Below are positions 1-11,658 of a stretch of 64,000 nucleotides of DNA, in pieces. The stretch comes from Eumeta japonica (Eukaryota; Arthropoda; Insecta; Lepidoptera; Psychidae): assembly GCA_005406025.1 (NCBI GenBank), contig BGZK01001312.1:62001-126000 (forward strand), in the 5' to 3' direction. The notes under the pieces are model-generated. The model was not told the origin of the DNA and did not search any database. It saw only the letters and a program-made list of their open reading frames with translations. The position numbers and the translations under genes were made by a program. Each line of letters begins with the position of its first letter. Within the stretch, counting starts at the first letter, position 1.

Positions 1-690
1 GGGCTTAATGGAATTTTTTAAGTGTACTTTGACCATAATTGTCTTTCAGGGTCTGATGATGGAGCCAGAAGGTAAACACAGGAACTCCATAATGAAACCA
101 CGTGTCCTAGCCGTGTTTGGTCTTGTAGAAATCGTCTTGAGATGTACTTTGACCATGAACGATTTTCAGGATCTGATGATGCAGCCGGAAGGTAGGCACT
201 AGTACTCTATAATAGATCAACGTATCCAACCGGTGTTCGCGGTTGTTGGAATTTTCTTAGAATGCACTTTAACCGTGATTGGTTTCCAGGGTCTGATAAT
301 GGAACCGGACTACTTTTATAATGAAACAACGAAGCGTGATCGTGTTTGGACTTGTTGATATTGTCGTGGAATACACTTTGACCATGATCGGCTTTTAGGG
401 TGTGATAACGGAGCTGGATGTTTGGAAGCTCTATCTTCAGACCCTAAAAGCCAATTATGGCCAAAGTGCACTTAAAAAATTATATTAAAAACATGTACGA
501 CTAGGTTACGTTGTTCTATAATAGAGTACTAGTGCTTGCCTTCCGGCTCCATCATCAAACCCTGAAACTCACTCATGGTGGAGAGTACATCTCAAGACAA
601 CTCTAACAAGCTCAAACACGACTAGGATATGTTATTCCGTTATAGAGTTCCTATACCTACCTTCTGGCTCCATCATCAGATCAGTTCCAA
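1..690. repeat. inverted tandem array of a 120-bp repeat
   Basis: Four direct copies lie on the plus strand. The marker 'tgtactttgacc' begins near 24, 144 and 264, and again near 373 after an 11-bp deletion. From about 430 to 690 two or more copies run in the opposite orientation, with 'ccatcatca' and 'ggctcc' as reverse complements of 'tgatgatgg' and 'ggagcc'. The array continues off the left edge. The period is a multiple of three. In one plus frame the first three copies are nearly open, and many differences between copies are synonymous. No known family is recognised. Confidence 0.85.
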
Positions 691-2325
691 TTATACCATA
701 TCGTACAGTCATCGGTCCTCGATAAATGTACAAAGTTTTAATTTAATCTAACGCTTCAAAGTCGCTCAAAATTGCGTACAAGAATAACATTTTTTTTATA
801 CCCAACAATTTTGACTTGCAAATCGATTCCGAAATCGCAATCGATTTCTACTTTTACGTAATAAGGCTCCGTTTCGACTCTCGATCCTGCTCCCCGCCTT
901 GCTTTCAATTTAGTTTCCGCTACCGGTCATATGGACGAAGGCAAGGCTAACGCTAGTGTCAAAATAAATTTGCAATTTTGAACAAACGTTTTTTATACGT
1001 ACAGAGTATATATTACATTAAAACATAATTAATATTACACCTTTTCAGAATAGTTTTACACATTTTTTTTATATTTATTAGTTTTCTCAAAAGTGAAACA
1101 GAGAAAATTGTCTTATCTGCAAAAATTAATTTAAGTTTTATATATTTTCATTATATGTGTCTCGATTGATTCATTCCAACGATTCATACCAACCAACATT
1201 ATGTCTTAGATAAATATTCGAGCGTTAACGTACCTTCTATAAAACATCAACTTTTAAGATCCGGCCAAGCCGGACACGAACTTCATGCTTTTCAACTCTC
1301 AGTGAATCTTTGATTTTAATGGTACTTATTCCCTCATATGTTTCAAAATATAAACAACTCGAAATAGAAAGTCAAATTACCTGCTTCAAGATACTTTGGT
1401 GAGTATATAAAGAGATTTTATTCTCTTTGGATAACAATGCAATGTAACAGCACTTTCCGACGTGAGTATATGAATGTATAAACCGGTTTATTATTTTCAA
1501 CAATTACAAGTTTATTGTACTTATTCGGTCGAAATCACTAAACAGAAAGGCCTTTATGGATAGAGAAACTAAGCAATTATTTGATGAAGAAATCAACGAT
1601 CTATCGACGGCTATGTACAATATTAATAGTCCACGCAATGACAAACCAAATTTCTAAACATAAAATGTTTACCATAAAAAAAAGAGTGAAAGAAACATGT
1701 CGGACTGATCCTACTACATAAGAATGCAACCTATTGTTACATAAATAGATGGCACATTGCGGTATCTTCCTCTGTTCCAGGAGTTCAAGCTGACCTTCAG
1801 CTATCTGCGTCATATAGAAATTGCTACCTTGTGATACTTTTCTTTATTTAATTTGAATTACTTTCCAGGCTTATAAAGAAATATCTTAAAAATGAGAACA
1901 CAGTGATACCTACCAAATTCCTTCTACAATATGGTGTTTTTTGTAGCAACAAAATATTTTTTCTGACAGTTGAGCTGTTTTATTTCAACGTGTCTGCTTT
2001 CTTTAAAATGTAGTTAATATTTTATTTGCTACCAAAATATATGTTCAGTGAAATAACCTCCTACATTTTAAAACAACACTGGTTCGGGTCAAGATTTTCT
2101 CTATAATACAATGACAGATTTATAAACAGACTCAAACAATACAACATTCTACAAGTACTAAATTGGCCGTGCAAGACCATACATGATATGATCCAGCGAC
2201 CGTATTTATTAATCGCAATTAATATTGTGATAAATAATTAAATTATAGATATACATCTATTATACAACCCTCGTAACATCTACACCAATAAATTAATGCA
2301 CCGGCGCTTTAATTTTATAATATGT
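691..2325. other. AT-rich intergenic DNA, no gene seen
   Basis: Only short frames with no family resemblance are present. I could not place any repeat, RNA gene or promoter with confidence. Confidence 0.5.
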
Positions 2326-3587
2326 GGGGCGCACTATAAGTTTCTGGAACTGGTCACTTATGTAAACAATATTTAAAAAGTAATTACTACATTTGAAAAT
2401 AGAATTCTTTAGCTGTAGACTACTGCTGTTCGTTTCATCTAATTGTCAATTGTTTTTACATTATGTCGTCATTATAAAAATAGAGTATCTTAATCACTAC
2501 CTTAATAATCAAAAAGTCGTAAAAATTTTTGTAGTATGATTTTCTATGTTTTAAGCGTAATTTGACAGCTTAGCAGAGCATCGCTTGGCTTCGAACTACT
2601 TTTGGCGATAAATCACCGTGCAAGACGACTATTTAACGTAAAACTGGTTTGTGGAATTCAACGTAAAACTGGTTTGTGGAATTCAAGCGCGGTCGTATTA
2701 ACCTCAGTGACAAATTTCATGATGGTCGCCCGTCCACTGCTGTGAACAACAAAAACATCGATGCTGTGCCAAGATCAAACAGACAGATATGTCTACCAAT
2801 GAGATTTGGGCATCCTTATAAGTCAAATACAATCAATCATACAAAATATTTGGGTATAAAAAGCTGTGCTCGCTGCGTCTTCCACACAGTTTGACCGAGG
2901 CTCAAAAAACATGCTTACTAGATTCAAGGAAGAGGCGTCAAATTTTGTCGACATAGTAACAGGTAACAAAACATGGATTTGTTGCTACGATCCCAAAACT
3001 AAGCAGCAATCGGTCGTATGAGTCTTTCGATATGAGCCAAAAACAACCAAAGTTTCGCGCAAGCAAAGTGCATCTCAGAGGATGATTGATTCGTTTTTAA
3101 TAAACTGGGCAATGGTTTCCGTTGCTTTGGAGAATTGTCGTACCATTACTTGATTGGTATACGACCATTTGTTTGTCGGAAGTTATTGACGAACTCCATA
3201 AAAATAACCGTAAGCGTCGTATTATCTTACACCATTATAATGCCAGTTCCCACACGGCCAAACATACAAATAAATTTTTGAAAGATAAAACGTAGAATTT
3301 ATGAGCAAATCTGTATACAATCCCAACTCGGTACCTCGTGACTTTTTTTTTGCAAAAATCAAGAACCAATTACTCGATCAACGATTTTCATCACCAAAAG
3401 GGGTTATCGGAAAGTAAGGAAAATAAGTTTCCAAAATATGTTACCAGGGAAGAGTGGCATAAAAATTTTCGAAATTGATTTATTCGTATGAAAAAATGTA
3501 TTTACGTAACTCTTTGAAACAATAAATTATCTTTTGACTATTTATAATATTTTTTTCTCGTTCGTTCCACAAATTTTCAGTGCACCC
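2326..3587 (+). mobile_element. mariner (DD34D) transposon, copy 1, inactive
   Basis: About 1.26 kb, bounded by imperfect inverted repeats: 'gggcgcactataagtttctg' on the left and the complement of 'aattttcagtgcaccc' on the right. Broken frames give mariner transposase blocks: 'GRINLSDKFHDGRPSTAV' near 2690-2740, then a 'KTKQQS' region, 'NASSHTA' near 3240 and 'KIKNQLL' near 3360. The first visible residue of the HDN catalytic motif is changed (D to Y in the 'HHYNASSH' reading), and the frame has many stops. The order and spacing match a DD34D mariner. It is a fossil copy and is related to the copy at 16715. Confidence 0.85.
2636..2685. repeat. 25-bp perfect direct duplication inside mariner copy 1
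   Basis: The unit 2636-2660 (starting 'acgtaaaactgg', ending 'ggaattca') is repeated exactly at 2661-2685, just before the transposase block. The duplication is absent from mariner copy 2. Confidence 0.95.
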
Positions 3588-3920
3588 AAGTACCACTGTC
3601 GCTCGCCGTACAAAAGTTCAATAAACGTTAAAATGTTGTCAAATGTATTCCTAATTATTTTAGACCATTTAAGAAGTACAACAGCACCAAAGAAATTAAC
3701 TTTGATCGATATTCGATTTATGGATAATTTAAGTTCAATTATTTTCTAGATTTTCAAAAGATAATCCAATCATGCCTACTTTCGTGAGTCTTGAAGAAAA
3801 ATAATCATTATAGTTTAATTACACGTGCTTAAAAAGGTTTTGTTCTATGAATGAGGAATAGTTTTTACGACGACTTGCCAAAATTCTTCCTTGAACAATG
3901 AAAATAAGAGACATATACTA
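3588..3920. other. AT-rich spacer between mariner copy and its fragment
   Basis: I see no gene or repeat boundary here. Confidence 0.4.
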
Positions 3921-4113
3921 AATAGAATTCAGCTGTAGACTACTTTTTTCATCTAAATTGCATAATTTTACATTATGTCCTTATAAAAAGAGTACTTTTA
4001 GCTCATTTACCAAAGTAAAATAAAATAAAAAAAACATTGTCTAAATTATAAAAATGTATTAATTCCAACAAAACAGAGCATCGCTTTTTCGAACTACTTT
4101 GACGATAAATCAC
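3921..4113 (+). mobile_element. relocated fragment of the mariner 5' region
   Basis: This stretch repeats in order the pieces found at 2397-2620: 'gaattc...agctgtagactac', 'ttttacattatgtc', 'cagagcatcgct', 'cgaactactttg' and 'gataaatcac'. Short deletions separate the pieces. It is a third, 5'-only mariner relic about 300 bp downstream of copy 1. Confidence 0.7.
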
Positions 4114-4789
4114 AAGTGTTCAATAATAAAAATCTAGTTATTGCATATGCATTCAATTCAAGTGCCTATTATGAGGTTATAAAAAATTTAGTATGTATTG
4201 CACAAACCTCATAGCAATGCTCTGTACATAGCAATTATGTACTAATAAACCGATCAGATGTTAGAGACGAAAGTTTGCCAAGGAAACTGCTCACTTGTCG
4301 ACGTGTTCCACCGTGCATAAGCTACTTAAATTCGACTCGATAACTCCCAATGTGTCACAGGAGCTCCACCATCTTATCCGAGATTTATAGAATTTCGAGG
4401 ACTGAATTAGCGCTGTTTAGTCCATGGCGCACAACATGCTTTTTTTACTGTGGTGGCTAAATATGCTGCGCGAGCGCCACACCATCCTAACCAAATCAAA
4501 TTTCGTAATGAAGGAGTGAATGTAATCAAAGAGATTGAAGATGATCAATCACCAGCGCTTAGCCCTTTAAACACGACCGCATATAGTTGTGTAAGAGGAT
4601 CTTTAGAAGGGATAACCGTTTATACTTTATGGTAATGTGAATATTTATATTAGTTTTAGTAAGTTAGTATGCTAGAATTAGTATATGAACAATAATAGTT
4701 GTTGAAAAAATGGATATTAAAAAACTGAGTAAATTAAGAAAATGAAGAAAATCCTTTTATTGTCGCGAAAGCCGTGCATTTCGCACTAT
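4114..4789. other. intergenic DNA, no feature supported
   Basis: A 61-codon open frame at 4450-4635 has no recognisable motif and is not called. Confidence 0.4.
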
Positions 4790-4936
4790 AAAATAACTTT
4801 TCCATCACATTGCCGTACCTACCTACAATAAGCTATGAAACTTTAAACTGTGACAAAAATCACTCCTTTGACGTTGCAGGTGTTCATGGGCGTCGGTGAC
4901 CGTGTACTTTCCGATGGCCCGTATTTTTGACCTTTA
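4790..4936 (+). mobile_element. LINE/SINE 3'-end remnant
   Basis: The 'gttgcaggtgttcatgggcg' segment at 4873-4892, followed by 'tcggtgaccgt' and 'gatggcccgt', resembles the conserved 3' tails of lepidopteran non-LTR retrotransposons and their SINEs. The same type of tail occurs at 19855-19990. No coding part remains. Confidence 0.5.
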
Positions 4937-7900
4937 TAATCCAATAAAAAAAGTCTGTCCACACTTTATTCACAATTTTCGGTATTACTAATGAAACTTA
5001 TTCTATCACACCTTTCTTTTCCATTTTTGTAGTCCAATATATAGAGAGAAAGGAGTAGTTATCTCTACAAAGAAACATGTTATGTGCGAAACTCTTAAAT
5101 AGAAATTCCGATTCTCAAGTGGCTAATTACTGGCATTGATTATCTTACACGTCTTCTAATTCTGATTCTGTGCGTACGTACAATAACCCATGACATTGCT
5201 GCATTCGACCAAAGCAGTGAAACCAGATCGTCTATATTTTCCGAGTCGATGCTGATCGAACTAATTACTTGTTAGATATAAAGCGCGGTTTACGAGCCCC
5301 CGCGACGTGCAAGCTCCGCTTTGATAGTTTTCTGCGCAATAAACTCTGAACACACAATTTATTGGTAATCATCGCAAAAAAAAAATGTGTTTATTCCTGT
5401 ACCGACCGACGTATACACGTTTAGACATTTACTGCGAGCTGAATGTGAGCCGTCAATCTAGACACATCCGATGCTCCCAAGTGAATCCCTGTGGTCACGA
5501 ATGGACTGCGACACGCTTAAAATATTCTTAATACCCACAGCCTCGATATCTTTTGTCCGATTCTTATCATTATAAAAAAAAAGCATAACACTGCTTGTCC
5601 GTTTTCTTCTTTATTTACTTTATTGGTGCACTGCAGATCAGTAGCATTAATTATTAACCTGGTAATAGCATTGAGGACATCCTGCATTTCTGTGTAACTA
5701 AACTCCCTCGGAAACGTGTATTGAATAACGTAGAGATAAAGTTTTATCTACAAATAGTAGATCTCTGAGACAAGTCTCGGATTGCGTTAGATTTAACGCA
5801 ATTCAAAACATGCAACGTACACATGAAATTAATAATATAATAATATTAACTCACGCCTATTTTCCAGAACGGTACGCAGATACTATAAATTTCCACATGG
5901 TACGAGCTTTGCATATCTCTCTCGCCATCACCGACATCCATTAATCTTTTCATGCAAATGATTTCGAGTGCTAAAAATTTGGCCCTTTTTTAAAGTTCCT
6001 CCAATATGGTCTACATAGAATTTTCTAGGGCAACCCTTACCAACCTTTCCATCACGCATATTCTCATTTGTTTTCTATCTAAAGAATATAGCTATAAGTG
6101 TTATTTCTTGTTTTGGGATAACCTCCCTTAATATTAGGTGTAACATGGCATTCTTAGATTTCAGCATATAAAGTATTGTTCGATTTCCTGGTCATTTAAG
6201 GAGTAAAACGGAACTAGCTTTTGCTCAATTTCCCAGTCATTTAGAGAATAAAACGGAACTATCTCTATAAAAAGTTTAAATGACAAACCATAGATAAACT
6301 TTACAAAAAGAGAGCGACGTACTTCCTTTTTTTAAAAAGTACTATTACTGTAGCTGTACTACTACATCAATGTGTGACCGTAACATAATTCATAAAGTTA
6401 TTAATATATAATGGGCATCCTTAGGAATAGCCTACAGAGTGCAGCGTTTTTCAGATTTTTGTAAATAAAAATGAATCGGTTATTTAGTACACATAGTTAC
6501 TATAACATCATAAAGCTACTTCGAAAAATCGTTACCCTATGTCCTTTCTATTCATTTTAATTTTCTCTCAGACGGAATTCCACTTTCCACCGCAACAATA
6601 TATTAGTTGACAGTTATCCTAATTTGCAAATGTTCCAGACAAACAGCTGCTCGGTTTGGACTGAACGTTGAGCCATTAACGGAATGACAACTGTAATTCG
6701 TCTTCCGTCGTCTAGTGATAGGTACACGCTGTCATTGCTAACTGCTTATAGATATTTAGTGCTGCGAATCGCCATTTTGACTTACAATATAGAATATTAT
6801 CGTTGTAATACCACAGATGATCAATCGTTCGTAAAACATTTATAAACTGGCAATGCTTTCGGAAAAAATATAACGGTCTTAGTTTGCGAAACGTTTTAAT
6901 TGTCAAATCATATTATGTCCATGTTCATCCACAGTATATAGTATAATATGTAATAATGTACATTAATTAATATTTTTCACATTGGGATAAATCTCCTAGA
7001 AAGGGCCGATTAAAGTGATCGATTCTCCGCCTTGGTGACAATTGGTGACAACATTGGTGGGTTGAAACAAATCTCAAATTGGCACAGTTAAGCGAAAAAA
7101 AACGAAGTCAAAAAATAGGCAATATCGTTGTCTAAATATCAGATTCCTGCTTAAAAAATATTTACCTGTCTAATTAGCTGCGCGAATCTTCAACGGAACT
7201 TTCCAAATATTTTCGAAAACAAGGATTATCAAGAGATAAACAGTAAAGAGAATGAAAATGTTATTTATACTTCTTGTGACCTGACTATTTTTAAAATTAA
7301 AAACGAAAATCTCTATCAAAACAAAATAAACGTTCTCCTTCCCGTCCCTCCGCCCTCCCTTCCTACAAAATCCATCAAAGGCGGCTGTCAACGTCGTACT
7401 CCCAAACGGGGACCGACCTGTAGCTGTACAGCAGTCTGTCGACCCAGTTTAAATCTCCGCGAGCGGAGGGGCTCCGGCGCCGGCCTTGGAGGTCACGTCG
7501 CGGCGGATTCGCGAACGGGGTGCAAGGTCGCGGGGCTAAATCCAAACGAACGTATTGAAAATAGACGAGGCGAGCTCATCTGTGTTGTTGCGGAAGGGCT
7601 CTGATTTTTAAGAAGTATTCATTTAAACTATCTGCCCTTAATGTTCCTCGGAAAGGATACAAAAAAGAGGGACGTTTCGATTACGGTTGAAAAAACAGCA
7701 AAGTATCTAATTTACTTTTTAGACTGCTAAAAAATGGAAAAATAAAACATTAAAACATACTTAATTTGGTTGATGATGACTTAAAGAGGAAATGAATAAT
7801 CAAAATCTAAATTCTAAATAGGCACGTCATTGCCCTGTTGAAAACATCCAATAGATTCCAATAAGAAATAATTGTGTTGGGACCTAATGTGCTTTTGTTG

Positions 7901-8650
7901 CTGCAAATCCATATCGATACCCATAAAAACTTTCGAAGGAAAGAAACGAAAGATTTAATGGAATTTATATGTCTACACAGTTCTTATCTGGATTTACATA
8001 TAGAATAGTTTATTTTTTTCCGATTATGGAATTGTCATTCAAAAGCATTAAAAACATTTTCTATTTCGTATTCAGAAATCCACATTGGTATTTATGTCCG
8101 CATGGACTTATGACAAGAACAGATACAAACCTACAGGTAAGGCTCAGATAGGATTCATACAAATAACATTACAATCCCATTAAATTAAATAAAGAAACCT
8201 CGCTATGATGGACTTGCATACAGATTCCAAATTTAACTCTATCTGGAATTTTTTTCTTCCAGATAGATTACATATAAGTCATTACAGATTTTATTATTGT
8301 CTATGGGACTGTATTGGTTATTTTCCACAGGGTAAAACTCGAAAAAAAAATTTCAGTCGAGTGACGTATTAAAAATAAAATGACAGAATATTGAATACAC
8401 CAATGTACCTTTGTTTACGGGAACCTAAAAAACCAATAACAAAAAATTAATTAATTTTTACAAATGGTCCAAAATCATGCCCGTTATAAATTTATTTCCC
8501 AATTTACTGCCTAATTCAATAGAATCAAAAAAATTGAACGAATGTCGAAAGGCTTATGAAGGCTTGCTACTACATTAAAAAAATCGACAGTTCTGTTAAC
8601 AATTTAAGAAACTAGGGAAGGTAAAAAAATTGGAAGGTAAACATATGTAG
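4937..8650. other. long intergenic region, one CpG-rich patch, no gene called
   Basis: Mostly AT-rich with no frame of recognisable function. The exception is a CpG-rich patch at about 7385-7555, with many CGs in 170 bp and flanks close to 35 percent GC. It could be a promoter or first exon or a repeat remnant. Nothing in it is identifiable. Confidence 0.4.
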
Positions 8651-8727
8651 CGCGAGTGTACATGTATGCCGATGCGCGTTGCGTCTATGTTGCACGCTTG
8701 TGTGTGCGCGAGTGTGTGTGCATGTAT
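8651..8727. repeat. GT/GC alternating purine-pyrimidine tract
   Basis: Interrupted (GT)n and (GC)n runs such as 'ttgtgtgtgcgcgagtgtgt'. Simple-sequence DNA with Z-DNA potential. Confidence 0.7.
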
Positions 8728-8870
8728 TATATATCTAATATCCTACGATATTTCTTAAAGTTTAAAGCTTACCAGAATTTGAAGCTTAACTGATTTCTTT
8801 TTCAAATTTGACCTGCACTGATTCGATTATAATTTTAGTCAAATACTAAATGTCACATTTTGAGTGTTTA

Positions 8871-10079
8871 TCTATACTAATATTATAAACGCGAAAGTTT
8901 GTAAGGATGGATGTTTGTTGCTCTTTCACGCAAAAAGTACTGAATGGATTTCGATGACACTGCACAATAATATATAGCTTACACATCAGAATAACACATA
9001 GGCTATAATTTATAAAGGTATAGTGTCAATTATTCAAAATATAACGATAAGTGTCAAGTAAGCAGGAAAAAATCTGTTATCTGCGAGCTATTCTGGCGTG
9101 TGCCACAAAAACCGTTGAATTACACGTATATAATGTATAATGGAAATGTTTAACTTAAATAGTCCTACAAAAAGCCCGCGACATCATAGGACTATTTAAT
9201 AATGACATCTTTTATGTGTAAGCCATTATCGCTAAAATAGTGAACCATAAATGCAATAATAATTGATAATTTATTTCTAATGCACATTTGGTAGTAACAA
9301 ATTGATCCTTATATCAAAATAAATACTTTTATCGCATCTGGTGTTTAAAGTAGATAAACTTTGTCTTTTACACTCCATCATTTGGACAAATATTTGAATA
9401 GTTATGACGAATGATAAGCGAGTGCGCGATATTACGATGCGGTCTGGCGGCAAGGTCAGACCATAAAGGTAGCAGGCATAGGTACATTTGAGCACGCAAT
9501 GTTTTTCCCACGGCCAGCTCTATGTGGCTTGATCACGCGTTTCTAAATCGCAAAATATGCATGTTTATACAGACCAAAATAAATCGTTTAACATAGTTTA
9601 TAGGAGTATATTGCAGTAGTCACCTATAACTTTTGCACTACCATCAATCATCATATACTTCCGTACCTATCTATCCTGACAAACTATAGCGTTTATAATA
9701 CCTATAATACATATTAGCGAGTTCATCTTAAAAATACTTAGTTCCAATTTACATACATTACACAATATAATTGTTCGAACACTTATAACTGGAGAATAGC
9801 TGGACCGATTTTCATTTTAATTAATAGTGATGTTATGTGTAAACTGAAATGTATAAAAAATCAGTAGGTATGGATTATGTTTATCTTCCAAAAATTTTTA
9901 AGCTGTCGCTTTATATTGCTTTAAAAAACATCAGCCATGTAAACGAAATAGCTACGAATATATAAGGGCTATGGTTATATCATCAATGTGTATAAATTGG
10001 TCCTATAAAAAAATCCATATGACCAAGATGAAAGAATACATTTTATGCCTACGCGGGCGAAGCCGCGGGCAAAAGCTAG
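8871..10079 (+). mobile_element. non-autonomous Helitron, full length
   Basis: The element starts TCTATACTAATATTATAAA directly after an A (8870). It ends with a GC-rich hairpin, 'gcgggcgaagccgcgggc', then AAAAGCTAG directly before a T (10080). That is the Helitron pattern of 5' TC, a 3' hairpin, terminal CTAG and insertion between A and T with no target duplication. Internal lepidopteran-type segments include 'cttataactggagaatagct' near 9782. It has no Rep-helicase coding, so it needed an autonomous partner. The element at 61396-64000 is of that kind but is itself broken. Confidence 0.88.
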
Positions 10080-10699
10080 TTTTTAATAATTTTGAAATGG
10101 TTAAACCGATTAACTGCAAAATACATTTATTTTGAAAGGATATACGCCCGAGATAGTCCCATAGACACCGAGTCAAGATATGATGATGGGATTCCAGGGA
10201 AATCAAGGGAAACCTTCAAATATTATAGGCACGTATAGTGTGTTTGTGCTTTCTCTTTTAGTTATTCAACTTTTTGCGTATGGTAGTTATCACATCATGC
10301 TGCTGAACTGATAAAGGAAGCCACAGCGCTCATTAACGATTAGGAGTTAGGGGATAATACTGTGATTTATCGCCAGAAATTACTCTTCAATGGCTAATAA
10401 TAAAACCTAATTAGAATTAAAACTAAGTTAAAATCAATTACCAATTAATGTACCTACATATTTTCATTCATTCGCATGATTTCAAAGTGACAATCGTAGC
10501 AGGAACACATCAGAACCTTTACCGACAACAATAAAAACAGAGTGAATTAATTTTATGTGGAAGCGAATAAGAAGTAATAAGCATGAATTGTAGAACTTTT
10601 ATATTATAAAGATAAGCATAATTTATGTAGTTTGTACAAGAATGATTTAGTAGTTGCACTCCAACTAAAAAAAATAGTGCGTGGAGTCCCTCCGCGCGG
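10080..10699. other. intergenic spacer
   Basis: Nothing supportable beyond AT-rich sequence. Confidence 0.4.
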
Positions 10700-11226
10700 A
10701 AGAAGTGAAAATTCGTAATGTGGAAATGAAAATAGGAAGGGGTAGAAATTGATCTTTAGTGAACTCATATTGTTTCTTTAAGACAAACTGTATTAACATT
10801 GCTTACAATTTACAATTGATCGCATCTTTTATCATTTTCGAGTGGAGGAATATCCAAATCTATAACATTTACAATAGGATTATGATAACTAAAGTAAGAT
10901 ACGAAGTTTGAATAACCACGCGCATGTGCTTGGGATCTACCGCCTCACTCTCTTTTTCTCTCCTACTTTCTACGTTTGTGTATCTTTTTTTCTCTCTCCC
11001 TCTTGCGTTGGAATATTGGACGCTTTTCGTTGCTAACGCTCTCGCTGGCCTGTACAGGTATACTACGCGCATGCGTTCGAATGCCGAGCATTCACTCTCG
11101 CTCTATTCTTTCTATTCCCCCTCTCCAGGAATGTTTAACGCAATAGTGCTTTCATACCCCTTCCATGTAGCGTTAAACGTTTAACGCAACCTTGTTGGAA
11201 GTCGCATTAGAAGTTTCACTTCAAAA
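10700..11226. mobile_element. candidate MITE-like element ending in the GAAGTTTCACTTC motif
   Basis: Left end 'agaagtgaaaattcgtaa' near 10700 and right end 'ttagaagtttcacttcaaaa' at about 11208-11226 are inverted relatives of each other. The interior is unlike its surroundings: a pyrimidine-rich 'ctctctttttctctcc' block, CpGs, and 'gtttaacgcaa' at 11133 and again within the palindrome at 11170-11187. It has no transposase. Its size is close to the 47375-47948 element with the same ends. The family is not recognised. Confidence 0.45.
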
Positions 11227-11403
11227 TGTAAAGCCCTGGAGCGACCATCGATGGACAATAAATTTGTGATCGGAAATGTTTTCCACTTACTCCGGACAAA
11301 AATAAAGGAGATGCCTGGCCGATTTTATTAACCATAGCCTAATCCACGTGTAGAATAGCTAAATTAATTTTAAAATAATTAAAAAACATTTAATAAAACA
11401 AGT

Positions 11404-11450
11404 AACATAGCCTATACATCAGAATAACATGTAGGCTATAATTTATAAAG
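11404..11450 (+). mobile_element. Helitron internal fragment
   Basis: The 'cagaataacatgtaggctat' stretch and the following 'aatttataaag' closely match the interior of the 8871-10079 Helitron ('cagaataacacataggctat', about 8989). No termini are present. Confidence 0.6.
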
Positions 11451-11658
11451 ATCTTGCTGCTAGTCTTGCTAGCAGCTTCGCTTGCATGATCGTTGAACGT
11501 ATTCTGTACTTAAGCTGACTTGTAATTGATACAACAATGTTAGAGAGAGGTTCAAGTTGTAACATCGGTTCGAAATCGGAATCGAGAGCAGCACGAGGAT
11601 CAGGATAGAGAAAATCGTTCATAAAAAATATTAGCGGTGTTACGTCTATTCTAGGTGT

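Noticed and set aside
1..690. CRISPR-like or telomeric repeat
   Set aside because: The 120-bp period, lack of spacers, inverted arrangement and eukaryotic context exclude CRISPR; no TTAGG repeats are present.
10924..11184. 86-codon plus-strand ORF rich in Ser, Leu and Phe
   Set aside because: Produced by a pyrimidine-rich block inside the MITE-like element; no domain or conserved pattern, and an opposite-strand frame covers the same DNA.
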